The notes below the pieces were generated by a model, which saw nothing but the letters and a program-made list of their open reading frames with translations, ran no database searches and was not told the DNA's origin. Positions 1 to 10,278 of a stretch of 64,000 bases of DNA are shown here, piece by piece. The first letter of the stretch is position 1. The number at the start of each line of letters is the position of its first letter. Origin of the DNA: Galbibacter marinus (GTDB taxonomy: Bacteria > Bacteroidota > Bacteroidia > Flavobacteriales > Flavobacteriaceae); the NCBI RefSeq assembly GCF_000300875.1, contig NZ_AMSG01000006.1, positions 1-64,000 of the forward strand. Direction: 5' to 3'. The position numbers and the translations under genes were made by a program.

Positions 1-241
1 CACCAATTTGAACGTCTAATTTATAGGTACCCTCAGCGTTTTTATATGCTTTCGAGATAGCTGCTTCTGGATAATCAGCTGCTAGAGCTTCTTGAATAGC
101 TGCTGGAACTTCCTCTACAGCGATTTCTTGATATTCATCTTGCATAGTGATTACAAGATCGTTGTTTACTGTCACTGGTGCAGCTGCAAATGCTGTCAAT
201 CCACCTAGTGCTAGGGCTGCTACTAAAATTACTTTTTTCAT
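1..241 (-). CDS. Small exported protein, PepSY-like/BLIP-like periplasmic protein (3' end cut by window edge)
   Basis: ATG at 241 (minus) gives MKKVILVAALALGGLTAFAAAPVTVNNDLVITMQDEYQEIAVEEVPAAIQEALAADYPEAAISKAYKNAEGTYKLDVQIG; signal peptide and PepSY-like pattern; open to the window edge. Confidence 0.7.
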   Translation of the reverse strand, partial: MKKVILVAALALGGLTAFAAAPVTVNNDLVITMQDEYQEIAVEEVPAAIQEALAADYPEAAISKAYKNAEGTYKLDVQIG

Positions 242-515
242 GATTCTTAAAATTTATATTAAACTTATGTTCTCAATTTGTTTCGCTTAAGTAATTGCTA
301 TTTTTATGCCACTGCATATAGTTTGGATTAAGTTGTTGATTAACAACGTTTTAATTATGAGTGCCATCGATTTTGTAAGAGTGAAAATTGTGTAAAGTGT
401 GTAAGAAGATGTGTAATTGTTACCCATTTTTGTGAGAATTCAGGTATGTGGCATACCCGACTATTCTATTTTGCTATAATAAATGGAGAAGTTGTTTAAA
501 TAACCACCTTAAGGC

Positions 516-1718
516 TTATGATTTTTTCACCCTATTATCATCAAAGGCGGAGGGAAGTAGGGTAGGTATTAATTTAATAAAGATAGGAAGTAATATCGCT
601 CCACCTGGTAGTGCGAAAATCGCTAAGGATGGAATCGACTTAAAGATATCAAGTAATTGCTCCTTTATTTTTCGCCGTTCCTGGTCGGTGAGTTCTGTTG
701 TAGTTGATTTGCTCAATAGGTAAATTAATTCTTTACTCTCACTAAGTTCTCTCAACAGCCGTTTACTGTTTCTTTTTATCAATCGTCTGACTAATTGATG
801 GGAGTTTTCAAAGAATTGTAAGATAGGATTGGCGGTTTTAAAAAGGCTAACACTGTCTTTGTGTTTTTCAAAAAACACGGCCACGTGATTAATGGCGTCT
901 TTTACAACGTCTTGGTCAAGCTCAAGAACCAGTGCAATCTCTTTAATGAAATCTGATTCAGTATATTCTATTTCATGATCTTCCCAAGCAGCTAGTGAAA
1001 CGATATCGATGAAATATTGTCGCTCTGAGGAAGAGTAGCTTCCTTTTAAATCATCCTTATAGGTGTTCACAATAGGATGGTCTTCCATGTCGTGGTAGAG
1101 CAAGGAAGCGCTAAAAAGTTTTAGAAGCTGATTGTCGTTTTCTGTTTTAACCTGTTTGGCATCTATGGCGTAAAAGGCCAGGCTCATTAAGATCCGTTCT
1201 AGTTTTTTCGCCTGTAATTGAATGTCTGATCCCCCTTCTAGGTAATAGACAAACATTAGAACATCTACAAAGAGTAATGAATTGGTCAGTAATTTACTGA
1301 AGTTTTTGGTCAAGAGGTTCTCCATCACATGAACCCTTTGATGGATGATTTTCTCAAGCTTTGCGCTTGGTTTGTTGTCGGTAAATAAACTGGCCAAAAA
1401 TGAAGCCTTCTCAATCTCTAGCTTGGAATAAAAATCAAGAACCTCTTCTAAAAATAAATCAAAATTTATAGGTTGATCCTTTGTGCTGTGGAATTGATAG
1501 GTAGAATAAAGAGCAGTCAATAAGTTGACTTTAGCCATTTCATCCTCTGTAAGTTCATTATCAATGTCCAGAACAGCTGCGACATTTATGTTCGCACCGT
1601 AGATGAACCCAAAACTTCGTAATTCACGATAAAGTACTTGTTCAGAGGGATAAGGGAAATCCTTATCCTTTACAACGTATGCGAATTTGTCAATCCAACC
1701 TTGGGCTGAAGGGTTCAT
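516..1718 (-). CDS. LETM1-like domain protein
   Basis: 400 aa ORF; C-terminal LLRELSESKELIYLL...LFALPGGAILLPIFIKLIPTLLPSAF is LETM1-like. Confidence 0.75.
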   Translation of the reverse strand: MNPSAQGWIDKFAYVVKDKDFPYPSEQVLYRELRSFGFIYGANINVAAVLDIDNELTEDEMAKVNLLTALYSTYQFHSTKDQPINFDLFLEEVLDFYSKLEIEKASFLASLFTDNKPSAKLEKIIHQRVHVMENLLTKNFSKLLTNSLLFVDVLMFVYYLEGGSDIQLQAKKLERILMSLAFYAIDAKQVKTENDNQLLKLFSASLLYHDMEDHPIVNTYKDDLKGSYSSSERQYFIDIVSLAAWEDHEIEYTESDFIKEIALVLELDQDVVKDAINHVAVFFEKHKDSVSLFKTANPILQFFENSHQLVRRLIKRNSKRLLRELSESKELIYLLSKSTTTELTDQERRKIKEQLLDIFKSIPSLAIFALPGGAILLPIFIKLIPTLLPSAFDDNRVKKS

Positions 1719-2090
1719 AGCTTCTTAAAACTTTAGGGTGCTAAAATACGATAGTTCTTTTAATATCCTTTTGGAAGCAGGTAAAATTAAGGCGAACAAA
1801 ATGTTCCTAAAATGTGTGTTATGTACTATTTGTTTATTGCACAGTGTGGAGTTAACAATTTTTAACTACTGTGCTTTTGGATTCCTTAAGTCCAATTAGT
1901 AAATGCAACAACCTTTGGTTTTTTGTGTTGCATCTCAAAGGTGAAATTTGAGGAACAATAATCCCTTACTCTTTTTTAAACCTTTAGGCCGTTATGGATT
2001 GGGTATTAAAAATTAATAGATTTTTTAAGCGTTGCTTTATAATAACATCCAAATAGCGTAATTTGGTCTGTAGATACTAACTAAAAAGAC

Positions 2091-3098
2091 ATGAAAAAAT
2101 ACTTTGCAGAAGAAAACCGATATGAAAAAATGCAATACCGTCGATGTGGCAAAAGTGGAATAAACTTACCGCTTTTATCACTTGGGTTATGGCACAATTT
2201 CGGAAATAACGATGACTTCAAAAATGCAGCGCAAATTTTGCGTTCTGCCTTCGATCATGGGATTACGCATTTTGATTTGGCAAACAATTACGGACCTCCT
2301 TACGGAAGTGCTGAAAAGAATTTTGGTAAAATTTTCAAAAGAGATTTTAAATCCTATAGAGATGAGCTTATCATATCTACCAAAGCAGGTTGGGATATGT
2401 GGCCCGGGCCTTATGGGAATTTCGGATCCAGGAAATACCTAATCTCAAGTTTGGATCAATCCTTAAAACGAATGAAACTGAACTATGTAGACATCTTTTA
2501 CCACCATCGTCCTGATCCAGATACCCCATTAGAAGAGACTATGGGAGCACTTGATCAGATTGTGCGATCCGGAAAAGCGTTATATGTAGGTATTTCACAA
2601 TACAATGCTGCAGATACTAAAAAAGCGGCAGCTATCTTAAAAGCTCAAGGAACACCATTTTTAATTCACCAACCAAGGTATAATATGCTTGATAGATGGG
2701 TTGAAGATAAGCTTCTTGATACCTTGGATCAAGTAGGTATCGGAAGTATTGTGTTCTCGCCTTTAGAACAAGGTATTCTCACCTCCAGGTATTTGGATGG
2801 TATTCCAAAAGATTCAAGAGCAGCCACAGAAGGCAGCTACCTAAAGGCTGACAGGATAACTCCTGAACTTATCGCTAAGATTGGAGCGTTAAATGCTATA
2901 GCGGAGAAAAGGGGTCAGAGTCTGGCACAAATGGCCATAGCGTGGCTTTTAAAAGATCAAAGAGTAACCTCTGTACTTATTGGCGTAAGTAAGGTATCTC
3001 AATTAAAGGATAATATTGAGGCTTTGGACAATTTGAAGTTCACCGCCAAGGAATTAAAAGAAATTGAAACTATTGTTGCTGATGTAAAACTCAATTAA
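2091..3098 (+). CDS. Aldo/keto reductase (YghZ/L-glyceraldehyde-3-phosphate reductase type)
   Basis: 335 aa; FDLANNYGPPYGSAE, DIFYHHRPDPDTPLEETM, GISQYN, SPLEQGILTSRYL motifs. Confidence 0.93.
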   Translation: MKKYFAEENRYEKMQYRRCGKSGINLPLLSLGLWHNFGNNDDFKNAAQILRSAFDHGITHFDLANNYGPPYGSAEKNFGKIFKRDFKSYRDELIISTKAGWDMWPGPYGNFGSRKYLISSLDQSLKRMKLNYVDIFYHHRPDPDTPLEETMGALDQIVRSGKALYVGISQYNAADTKKAAAILKAQGTPFLIHQPRYNMLDRWVEDKLLDTLDQVGIGSIVFSPLEQGILTSRYLDGIPKDSRAATEGSYLKADRITPELIAKIGALNAIAEKRGQSLAQMAIAWLLKDQRVTSVLIGVSKVSQLKDNIEALDNLKFTAKELKEIETIVADVKLN

Positions 3099-3153
3099 TT
3101 GTTGACTAATAGCAAGAATTCAGTGCTATACAAGCTTTAATTAAAAGCATAAA

Positions 3154-3192
3154 ACCATCAAATGCGGTACTCTAAATACCGCATTTGATGGT
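3154..3192. terminator. Bidirectional terminator-like hairpin between convergent genes
   Basis: ACCATCAAATGCGGTA-ctctaaa-TACCGCATTTGATGGT, 16-bp perfect stem. Confidence 0.85.
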
Positions 3193-3215
3193 AATAGAAA
3201 AACTTATAAGCCTCA

Positions 3216-4601
3216 TTATGGCTTAATGTTTTGATTGATTCGAAATAGATTTTTAGGGTCATATTTCTGTTTTATTTTCTGAAGCCTAGTATAATTGTCA
3301 CGATAACTGGCCTTTATTTGATCTTGGCCTTCATCCATCATAAAGTTTATATACCCTCCTCCCAGAGAATAGGGGTGTATGGCCTCCCAATAAGATCTTG
3401 CCCAATGCGTTATTTTAGGGTTGTTTGTGGGGTCAGGATCAACACCAACGATAACTTGTGACCAATTGGCATCGCGATTCCCCCAAGCACTATCACTGTT
3501 TTTTTTATCATGGCACGCACCATTTACGGGGTAAAAGTGTACTGTAGAATGGGGTGTTGGAAGTCGATTTGCATGTATGATGTTTTGACTTATTGCCTCC
3601 TGGCTGAGGTCCTTTAAAAATGCGGCTTTCCAATACCATTGTAATCCGGAAGGATAGAGGGCGTCGAAAAGTGATTGTAATTGCACGTATGGCATGATTT
3701 CTACATAGTCAAGCGCAGGAGTTTTAAAGCTTCTGAATCGTTCCAACGCTGCGTTAGACTTAATGGTACTCCCGAGATTACACCAAACCAGACCACACAT
3801 TTTTTTAAGGTGTAAATTTTCAGGGAAGATAGCAACCGGAGGTATTGTGAGAAACGCGAAATAGCAGTAAATTTCTTTGGGCGCCTTTAATATAAAGTCT
3901 CTATAAAAAGGCATTATATGCTTGGCCTCTTCCATATGCCATAGCATTGGGCCTCCCTGTATTTTTCCGGCAGGATGGAGCTCAAATAAATACGAGGTAA
4001 CAATTCCAAAATTGCCGCCACCGCCTTGTATTGCCCAAAATAGATCTGGAAAGTTATGTTCATCCACCGTAATTAGTCTACCATCAGCTAAAACGATGTC
4101 AGCTTCTAATAAACTATCTATAGTCAGCCCATAGGCTCTCGAGAGATGACCAAAACCACCGCCCAACGTAAGGCCGGATATTCCAGTTGTCGAAAAAATC
4201 CCTGTTGGAAAAGCCTTACCAAAGGGATCTAGAGCATGGTCAATATCACCCAATAAACAGCCCGCCTCTACTCGTACAGTATTAAATTTTAAATCCACTT
4301 GGATGCCGTTCATCAGACTAAGGTCTATCACAATGCTTTGGTCAGCAACGCCTAGGCCTGCTGCATTATGCCCTCCTGCTCGAATTGCAATTGGGATGTT
4401 GTGTATTTTACCAAATTCCAGGCTATATAAGACATCGGCAATGTTCTGACACCTAACGATCAAGGCAGGTTTTTTGTCAATCATTCCATTATACACTCTT
4501 CTGAACATATCGTAACGATCACTGTCAGGAGTGACTAGTTCTCCTTTTAATTGATTTTCAAATGCTTCTAAAGCTTTAGAATCCAAATGTTTAGTTTTCA
4601 T
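3216..4601 (-). CDS. FAD-binding oxidoreductase with BBE domain
   Basis: 461 aa; PALIVRCQNIADV, IRAGGHNAAGLGV, GGGFGHLSRAYGLTIDSLL, C-terminal YDPKNLFRINQNI. Confidence 0.93.
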   Translation of the reverse strand: MKTKHLDSKALEAFENQLKGELVTPDSDRYDMFRRVYNGMIDKKPALIVRCQNIADVLYSLEFGKIHNIPIAIRAGGHNAAGLGVADQSIVIDLSLMNGIQVDLKFNTVRVEAGCLLGDIDHALDPFGKAFPTGIFSTTGISGLTLGGGFGHLSRAYGLTIDSLLEADIVLADGRLITVDEHNFPDLFWAIQGGGGNFGIVTSYLFELHPAGKIQGGPMLWHMEEAKHIMPFYRDFILKAPKEIYCYFAFLTIPPVAIFPENLHLKKMCGLVWCNLGSTIKSNAALERFRSFKTPALDYVEIMPYVQLQSLFDALYPSGLQWYWKAAFLKDLSQEAISQNIIHANRLPTPHSTVHFYPVNGACHDKKNSDSAWGNRDANWSQVIVGVDPDPTNNPKITHWARSYWEAIHPYSLGGGYINFMMDEGQDQIKASYRDNYTRLQKIKQKYDPKNLFRINQNIKP

Positions 4602-5055
4602 TTTTATTTTTTGTTGGTTGGTTGAGTAGGTTGAATTCTAGAGTGGGGACAAGGTGGGTTATTGATTCTTCAAACTCTAACTTGCTTTGCAGTATAAAAT
4701 GCAAGGAAAGTTTATCCGATAAACGCGCAAAAAAGTCAATGTTAGTGTTCTTCATAAGGCCATTACAGTGTCTTCTTGTGCATAATAGATAGTAACAAAA
4801 AAGTCAGCTGCATATTCGCAATAATTATAATCGAAACAACCCTTAAATTACTAAATATCCAAAGTTGCAATGTCGAATTAGGATGAAGTGCGAGAAATTA
4901 ACTATAAGAGGTCAATCCTGTCCTAAATAAATTTAAGGCACTCAAAATCTAACCATTTTATGTGGTGCTGGCGTCTGTCCTGTGGAAGTTTCAGTTCCTT
5001 TGATTTATGTTCATTTTGAAGAAGAAGGTAAAATTATCTATATTATGATTTCTGA

Positions 5056-6021
5056 TTGAACGAATATGCAGATTTTGATTTGGAACGAATTGCTAAATAT
5101 GCAGCACTAAAAAATGTACGTCTAATCGGGCACCATAGAACTGCAGGAGCTGCGAAACATTACGAAAGTCAAATGGATTCGGCTTTTCAGCTTTATCACA
5201 AAAATGGAATAAATACGGTCAAAACAGGCTATGTGAATAAATACCTGGACACCAGCCAGTGGCACGATAGCCAATATGGAGTAAGACACTACAGAAAGCT
5301 GGTGGAGACCGCAGCGAGGTATCAAATCATGATTAATAATCACGAACCCGTAAAAGGAACTGGTCTTCAGCGAACCTACCCCAATTTAATGACTCAGGAA
5401 GGGGGGAGAGGCCAAGAGTATAATTCCTGGTCTATCGATGGTGGAACCCCACCGGAGCACGCCACTATACTTCCTTTTACCAGAATGCTTGCCGGACCCT
5501 TTGATTTTACTCCAGGAAATTTTGATTATCAAACTCCCAATGGAGCATTGGTGAACACAACTCTAGCCAAACAATTAGCATTATATGTAATTATTTTTAG
5601 CCCATTACAAATGGCTTCCGATTTACCCGAAAATTATAAGAATAAACCCGCTTTTGATTTTATAAAAGATGTTCCGGTAAATTGGTCATTCACTAAGGTC
5701 TTAGATGCTAAAATTGGAAATTACGTGAGTATGGTAAGAAAGGGTCGCAACAGTGAAAATTGGTATCTGGGCGCCATAACCAATAAAGATGGACGAACCG
5801 TTGAGATTCCTTGTGATTTTCTGGATGAAGATAAGCGTTATGAAACTATCATTTATACCGATGGAGTAAATGCAGATTATAAAACCAATCCATATGCCAT
5901 TGACATTGTCTACAAAAGAATCACGGCTAAAGACACCTTAACATTGCAACTGGCGCCAGGAGGAGGAACAGCCGTTTCATTTAAAGCAGTACAACCCAAC
6001 TGTGACATGATAAAGCGCTAA
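5056..6021 (+). pseudogene. GH97 alpha-glucosidase/galactosidase (SusB-like), N-terminally truncated remnant
   Basis: GHHRTAGAAKHYESQMDSAFQLYHKNGINTVKTGYV, NNHEPVKGTGLQRTYPNLMTQEGGRGQEYN are GH97 core motifs; the expected N-terminal half is absent and the ORF opens mid-domain with TTG. Confidence 0.8.
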
Positions 6022-6068
6022 TAAGTCCTATAGATATTCTCATATGGTGTTACAAGGGAAATAAATCA

Positions 6069-6689
6069 TTAATATGCCACCAGTAAACCCATTAAGATGA
6101 AAACAATTCCGCTGATGGTATTGAGGTGAAACATCGTTTTGGGGTTTGTTTTTAATCTTTGAGAAAATCCACTGGCCAAAAGAGAGAGCGTTATATACCA
6201 TATGGTTCCCATAATGGCATAACTTAAGCCCAATGTCATAAATGGTATTGGGTTATTTATCTGCTCCGGAACAATGAATTGGGGGAAAAAGGCTAAAAAG
6301 AGTAATGCAACTTTCGGATTTAAAGTATTGGTAACAAGTCCGGACCAATAGCTGTTCGTTTTCCTACCGTTTCGATGGGAGGATGAATCAATATTGACTT
6401 TTGACTTTCTATTTATAAGAGCCATTGTGCCTACATAAACCAAGTAAGTCGCGCCACAATATTTTATGGCAATAAGGGCCGAAGGAACCTTGGAAATGAG
6501 AACAGATAATCCTAAGGCACCAAGTAGCGTATGGATGATAATTCCTGAATTCACACCTAAAGTAGCGTATATTCCGGATTTTCTTCCTTCTCCGATTGAT
6601 TTGTTTAAAACAAATACGGTGTCCATCCCGGGAGTAATAATAAAAAATAGTGTACTGATAATAAAGGTATAAAAGTTTTCGATCCCCAT
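6069..6689 (-). CDS. LysE family translocator
   Basis: 206 aa; ITPGMDTVFVLNKSIGEGRKSGIYATLGVNSG, TLNPKVALLFLAFFPQFI. Confidence 0.92.
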   Translation of the reverse strand: MGIENFYTFIISTLFFIITPGMDTVFVLNKSIGEGRKSGIYATLGVNSGIIIHTLLGALGLSVLISKVPSALIAIKYCGATYLVYVGTMALINRKSKVNIDSSSHRNGRKTNSYWSGLVTNTLNPKVALLFLAFFPQFIVPEQINNPIPFMTLGLSYAIMGTIWYITLSLLASGFSQRLKTNPKTMFHLNTISGIVFILMGLLVAY

Positions 6690-6797
6690 GTTTTTCTTTT
6701 TTTAAATGAATGACAGAATCACAGTGCAAATAAAGTAGAAGAGCTACAAAAGAAAAATACTTATTTTTGCTTAACTAATGCATAAAGTGAATTAATT

Positions 6798-7694
6798 ATG
6801 ACAATTCAACAACTTAGATATTTTTTAGCTCTTGCTCAAGAATTACACTTTTGGAAAACCTCTGAAAAGATGTACTTATCGCAATCGACATTAAGTCGAC
6901 AAATTTTATCATTGGAAGAGGAGTTGGGTTGTAAGTTATTTGAGAGGGACAAAAGAAATGTGAAACTAACAGATGCCGGGCGGTATTTACAAGAGAAATG
7001 GACGGTGCTGATTGATGAGTTTGACAGAACAGTTCAACAAGCTAAAAAAATAGATTTGGGAACCACCGGGGCAGTTAGTATTTCATATCCGGGATCCATA
7101 ATTCATAATTTTCTACCAGAGGTATTAGAATTGTTTTCCAGAGATCTTCCTGAGGTGAAAATCGAATTAATGGAACCGGTAGATAAGGATCAGGAGCGTT
7201 TGCTGCTGGATTACAAAATAGATATATCCTTTAGTAGAGACTCTACTTTGCATCCTTCATTGCTTTGTGAAAAGCTGTACACTGAACTGGTGTGTTTGGT
7301 TGTGCCAAAACAGCATTGGTTAACTCAAGACACCTTTGAGAATCTAAGGGATCTTAAAGATGAAAAGTTTATTACTTCCGGTTTACATCACAACACCTAT
7401 TTTGCTTCGCTACTACGTCAAATGTTTAGTAGTGCGGCAATAGAACCTGAGATACAAATTGAAACCGACTTTGGGGGAATTATCTTAAATCTTGTTTCAC
7501 AAAATCTCGGAGTTTCCATTCTACCTATGTCATTTTCAAAGGCAGAAAATGAGAATCTTCGATTTATTCCATTGGAAGAAACCGTAGACTTATATGTACA
7601 CTGGAGAAAAAACGATCCTAACAGAATTCTCGAACAACTCGTTGTTTATGCAAAGGAGCTTGGTGCAAAGTATGCCTTAAAATCCAAACGTTAA
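6798..7694 (+). CDS. LysR family transcriptional regulator
   Basis: 298 aa; N-terminal wHTH MTIQQLRYFLALAQELHFWKTSEKMYLSQSTLSRQILSLEEELGCKLFER. Confidence 0.95.
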   Translation: MTIQQLRYFLALAQELHFWKTSEKMYLSQSTLSRQILSLEEELGCKLFERDKRNVKLTDAGRYLQEKWTVLIDEFDRTVQQAKKIDLGTTGAVSISYPGSIIHNFLPEVLELFSRDLPEVKIELMEPVDKDQERLLLDYKIDISFSRDSTLHPSLLCEKLYTELVCLVVPKQHWLTQDTFENLRDLKDEKFITSGLHHNTYFASLLRQMFSSAAIEPEIQIETDFGGIILNLVSQNLGVSILPMSFSKAENENLRFIPLEETVDLYVHWRKNDPNRILEQLVVYAKELGAKYALKSKR

Positions 7695-7926
7695 AATCAA
7701 ATGATCCAACTAGTTCTAAGTGATTTTCCTTGTGATTAAGATCCTTCATTTGGGTATTTAAATTCACCCATGGGGCTGTTTGGTGAATGCTTGAGCGGAA
7801 GTAATGTAGTATTCTAGTAAATTAGTCGAGTTTCTATGGTTTCACCGCGGACGTTTGTTAAATTTTTCGGATCTTTGTTGTAAGTTTTTTGTATATTCTA
7901 GACTAAAGTAAAAATTAAAAAAAAGC

Positions 7927-10278
7927 ATGACAAAAGAGGCTCCATTCGAGGTTTTAATTAGCTTTCATAAGCTGTTGGATAAGTATGAGTCCTTAGCACA
8001 AAGCAAAAATAAGCTTCAGGCAAAAAAAGCCAAAGAAATTTTGGAGTTAGCCGGTAGCCATAGTGAGCTACGCAATGGTATAGTGGATAGAAGCAGGGTA
8101 GGTGAGTTTCAAGAGATTATTGACGCTATGCTTCAGGATTCTTTCTCTTCGATACTTTCGGAAAATGAAATTAAAATCGCCGGGATTCCTTTTGAATATG
8201 CTAACTTCCAGACCACACAACGATTCGATAAGATTATAGAGGACGCAGGTAAGGATTTCTTTTTGCATATGAGGGATCTTCCTGATGGTCAAATGTACGT
8301 ACTCCAATGTGCCATAATACTTACGATGTACTATAAAATTGATATCAATTTTAAACGGACATTGTACTTTGATATTCCTGATAAATATGGAATAATGAGA
8401 CATTACCGTATTATGTACAATGCGGATTTTATGGACTTTATACCCACAGATAAAGCAAAGGATTTAACCCAAGAAGATATAGAGGAATTGCTGGATGGAT
8501 TTGATAATTTGGAATTGTGGAAGGAAAAATTCCCGCCCAATAGCTGGATTGCAAAAGGTTTTGTCATTTCAAGTCTCTTTGATACTACTCTGGATCATTC
8601 GATCTCCAACCTAAAAACGACCCTACTGGAACGCAGTAGTGGAGATTTGCACCTGATTCAGAGGTTACAAAATATATTTAGATCCTTTTTTAATATTCGT
8701 GATCTGGAAGTAGGTTTCTCAATCTATGATAATCGGAACTTCACTTTTGAACGCTTGACCTCCGGTCTGCCTAGTTTCCTGTTATGTGATCTTAAAGAGA
8801 TGGATTGTAAAACGCTCCTTTGTCAGCAAAGCAGGGAGGTGCTGCTTAAGGATAAAAGGTACCTTGCCATTTCGGATGTTGAGAAGAAAACAGCAATGCA
8901 GTGTGGGGATATGCCTTATAAAGTTCTTAACGATCAAGGACTTAAAAGTGCGATCTTAATACCAATAAATACTGGAGAAAAATTGGTTGGTGTTTTGGAA
9001 TTAGTTTCCAAAAAGAGCTATGAACTCAACAGTATCAACGCTAAAAAATTAGACGATATTTTACCCTATATCACCGCTGCGGTGGTACGCTCAAATAATG
9101 AATTAGAAAATGAAATAGAAGCTATTATTCAAAATGAATATACTTCGATACATGAGAGCGTGAAGTGGAAATTTGTCAAGGAAGTAAAACGCTTTATTGA
9201 CGAGCGTGCAATTGGCAACAACATGGCCTTTAAGGATATTACCTTTAAAGAAGTGCAGCCTCTTTACGGACAGGTAGATATACAAAATTCTTCCACTTCA
9301 AGAAATAAAGCTACCCAGAGAGATTTGGCAAAGCAGCTTGAACTTTTAGGAGAGATATTCAGTACCTTAATGAGTATTCACCGCATACCGATCTATGAAG
9401 AATACCAATTTAGAGTATTCAACTTTTTGGAAGAGGTGAAGAAATCATTTAAGACAGGTACTGAACAACGAATCATTGATTTTATCAATGAAGAAATACA
9501 TCCTTCCTTGGATCAAATAGCATTGATGGATCCTTCGTTAGATGTTTTAGTAAGCGGTTATAGGGATCATTTGGACACGAATTTACAAATGGTCTACGAC
9601 CACAGACAAAATTATGACGATGCGGTAACCGCTGTAAACAAGCGCTTGACGCGTGTAATAGACCAGCACCAAAAAGACGCGCAATTGATGTTTCCTCATT
9701 ATTTTGAGCGCTATAAAACTGATGGCGTGGAGCATACCATGTATATAGGTGAATCCATTACTCCTGGAGCCGGTTATAGCGACTTGTACCTTCAGAATTT
9801 GAAACTGTGGCAATTGGAAACAATTTGTGCCATGGAAAATGCATTTTATGAGCTTAAGCCGGAATTAGAAGTGGATTTTGAAGTCACCTCTATGGTTCTA
9901 GTGCACAGTTCTCCTTTATCAATAAAGTTCCGAATGGATGAGAAACACTTTGATGTGGATGGTACGTATAATGCCCGCTATGAGGTTATTAAAAAACGTA
10001 TTGATAAATCTTTGATTAAAGGAACCAATAGACGTATTACGCAACCAGGAAAAATTGCAATCATTTACTCCCAGGAGAAAGAAGAGCTTGAATACCTACG
10101 GTATATTCGCCTTCTGCAAGCCAAGGGGATGTTGAATGACAAGATTGAGATTCATGAGTTAGAAGAACTGCAGGGTGTCAGTGGATTAAAGGCCATTTCA
10201 GTGGAAATCCTTTATTCCAATGAGGCTAATGAAAAGAGTAAATTGACCTATGATGACCTTGTGAAGTCTATGGCTTAG
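7927..10278 (+). CDS. GAF domain-containing protein (783 aa)
   Basis: Long ORF; central LKSAILIPINTGEKLVGVLELVSKKSYELNSINAKKLDDILPYI is GAF-like. Confidence 0.75.
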   Translation: MTKEAPFEVLISFHKLLDKYESLAQSKNKLQAKKAKEILELAGSHSELRNGIVDRSRVGEFQEIIDAMLQDSFSSILSENEIKIAGIPFEYANFQTTQRFDKIIEDAGKDFFLHMRDLPDGQMYVLQCAIILTMYYKIDINFKRTLYFDIPDKYGIMRHYRIMYNADFMDFIPTDKAKDLTQEDIEELLDGFDNLELWKEKFPPNSWIAKGFVISSLFDTTLDHSISNLKTTLLERSSGDLHLIQRLQNIFRSFFNIRDLEVGFSIYDNRNFTFERLTSGLPSFLLCDLKEMDCKTLLCQQSREVLLKDKRYLAISDVEKKTAMQCGDMPYKVLNDQGLKSAILIPINTGEKLVGVLELVSKKSYELNSINAKKLDDILPYITAAVVRSNNELENEIEAIIQNEYTSIHESVKWKFVKEVKRFIDERAIGNNMAFKDITFKEVQPLYGQVDIQNSSTSRNKATQRDLAKQLELLGEIFSTLMSIHRIPIYEEYQFRVFNFLEEVKKSFKTGTEQRIIDFINEEIHPSLDQIALMDPSLDVLVSGYRDHLDTNLQMVYDHRQNYDDAVTAVNKRLTRVIDQHQKDAQLMFPHYFERYKTDGVEHTMYIGESITPGAGYSDLYLQNLKLWQLETICAMENAFYELKPELEVDFEVTSMVLVHSSPLSIKFRMDEKHFDVDGTYNARYEVIKKRIDKSLIKGTNRRITQPGKIAIIYSQEKEELEYLRYIRLLQAKGMLNDKIEIHELEELQGVSGLKAISVEILYSNEANEKSKLTYDDLVKSMA

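Noticed and set aside
6409-6729. ORF 6409..6729 (minus, 106 aa)
   Set aside because: Out-of-frame shadow of the LysE gene.
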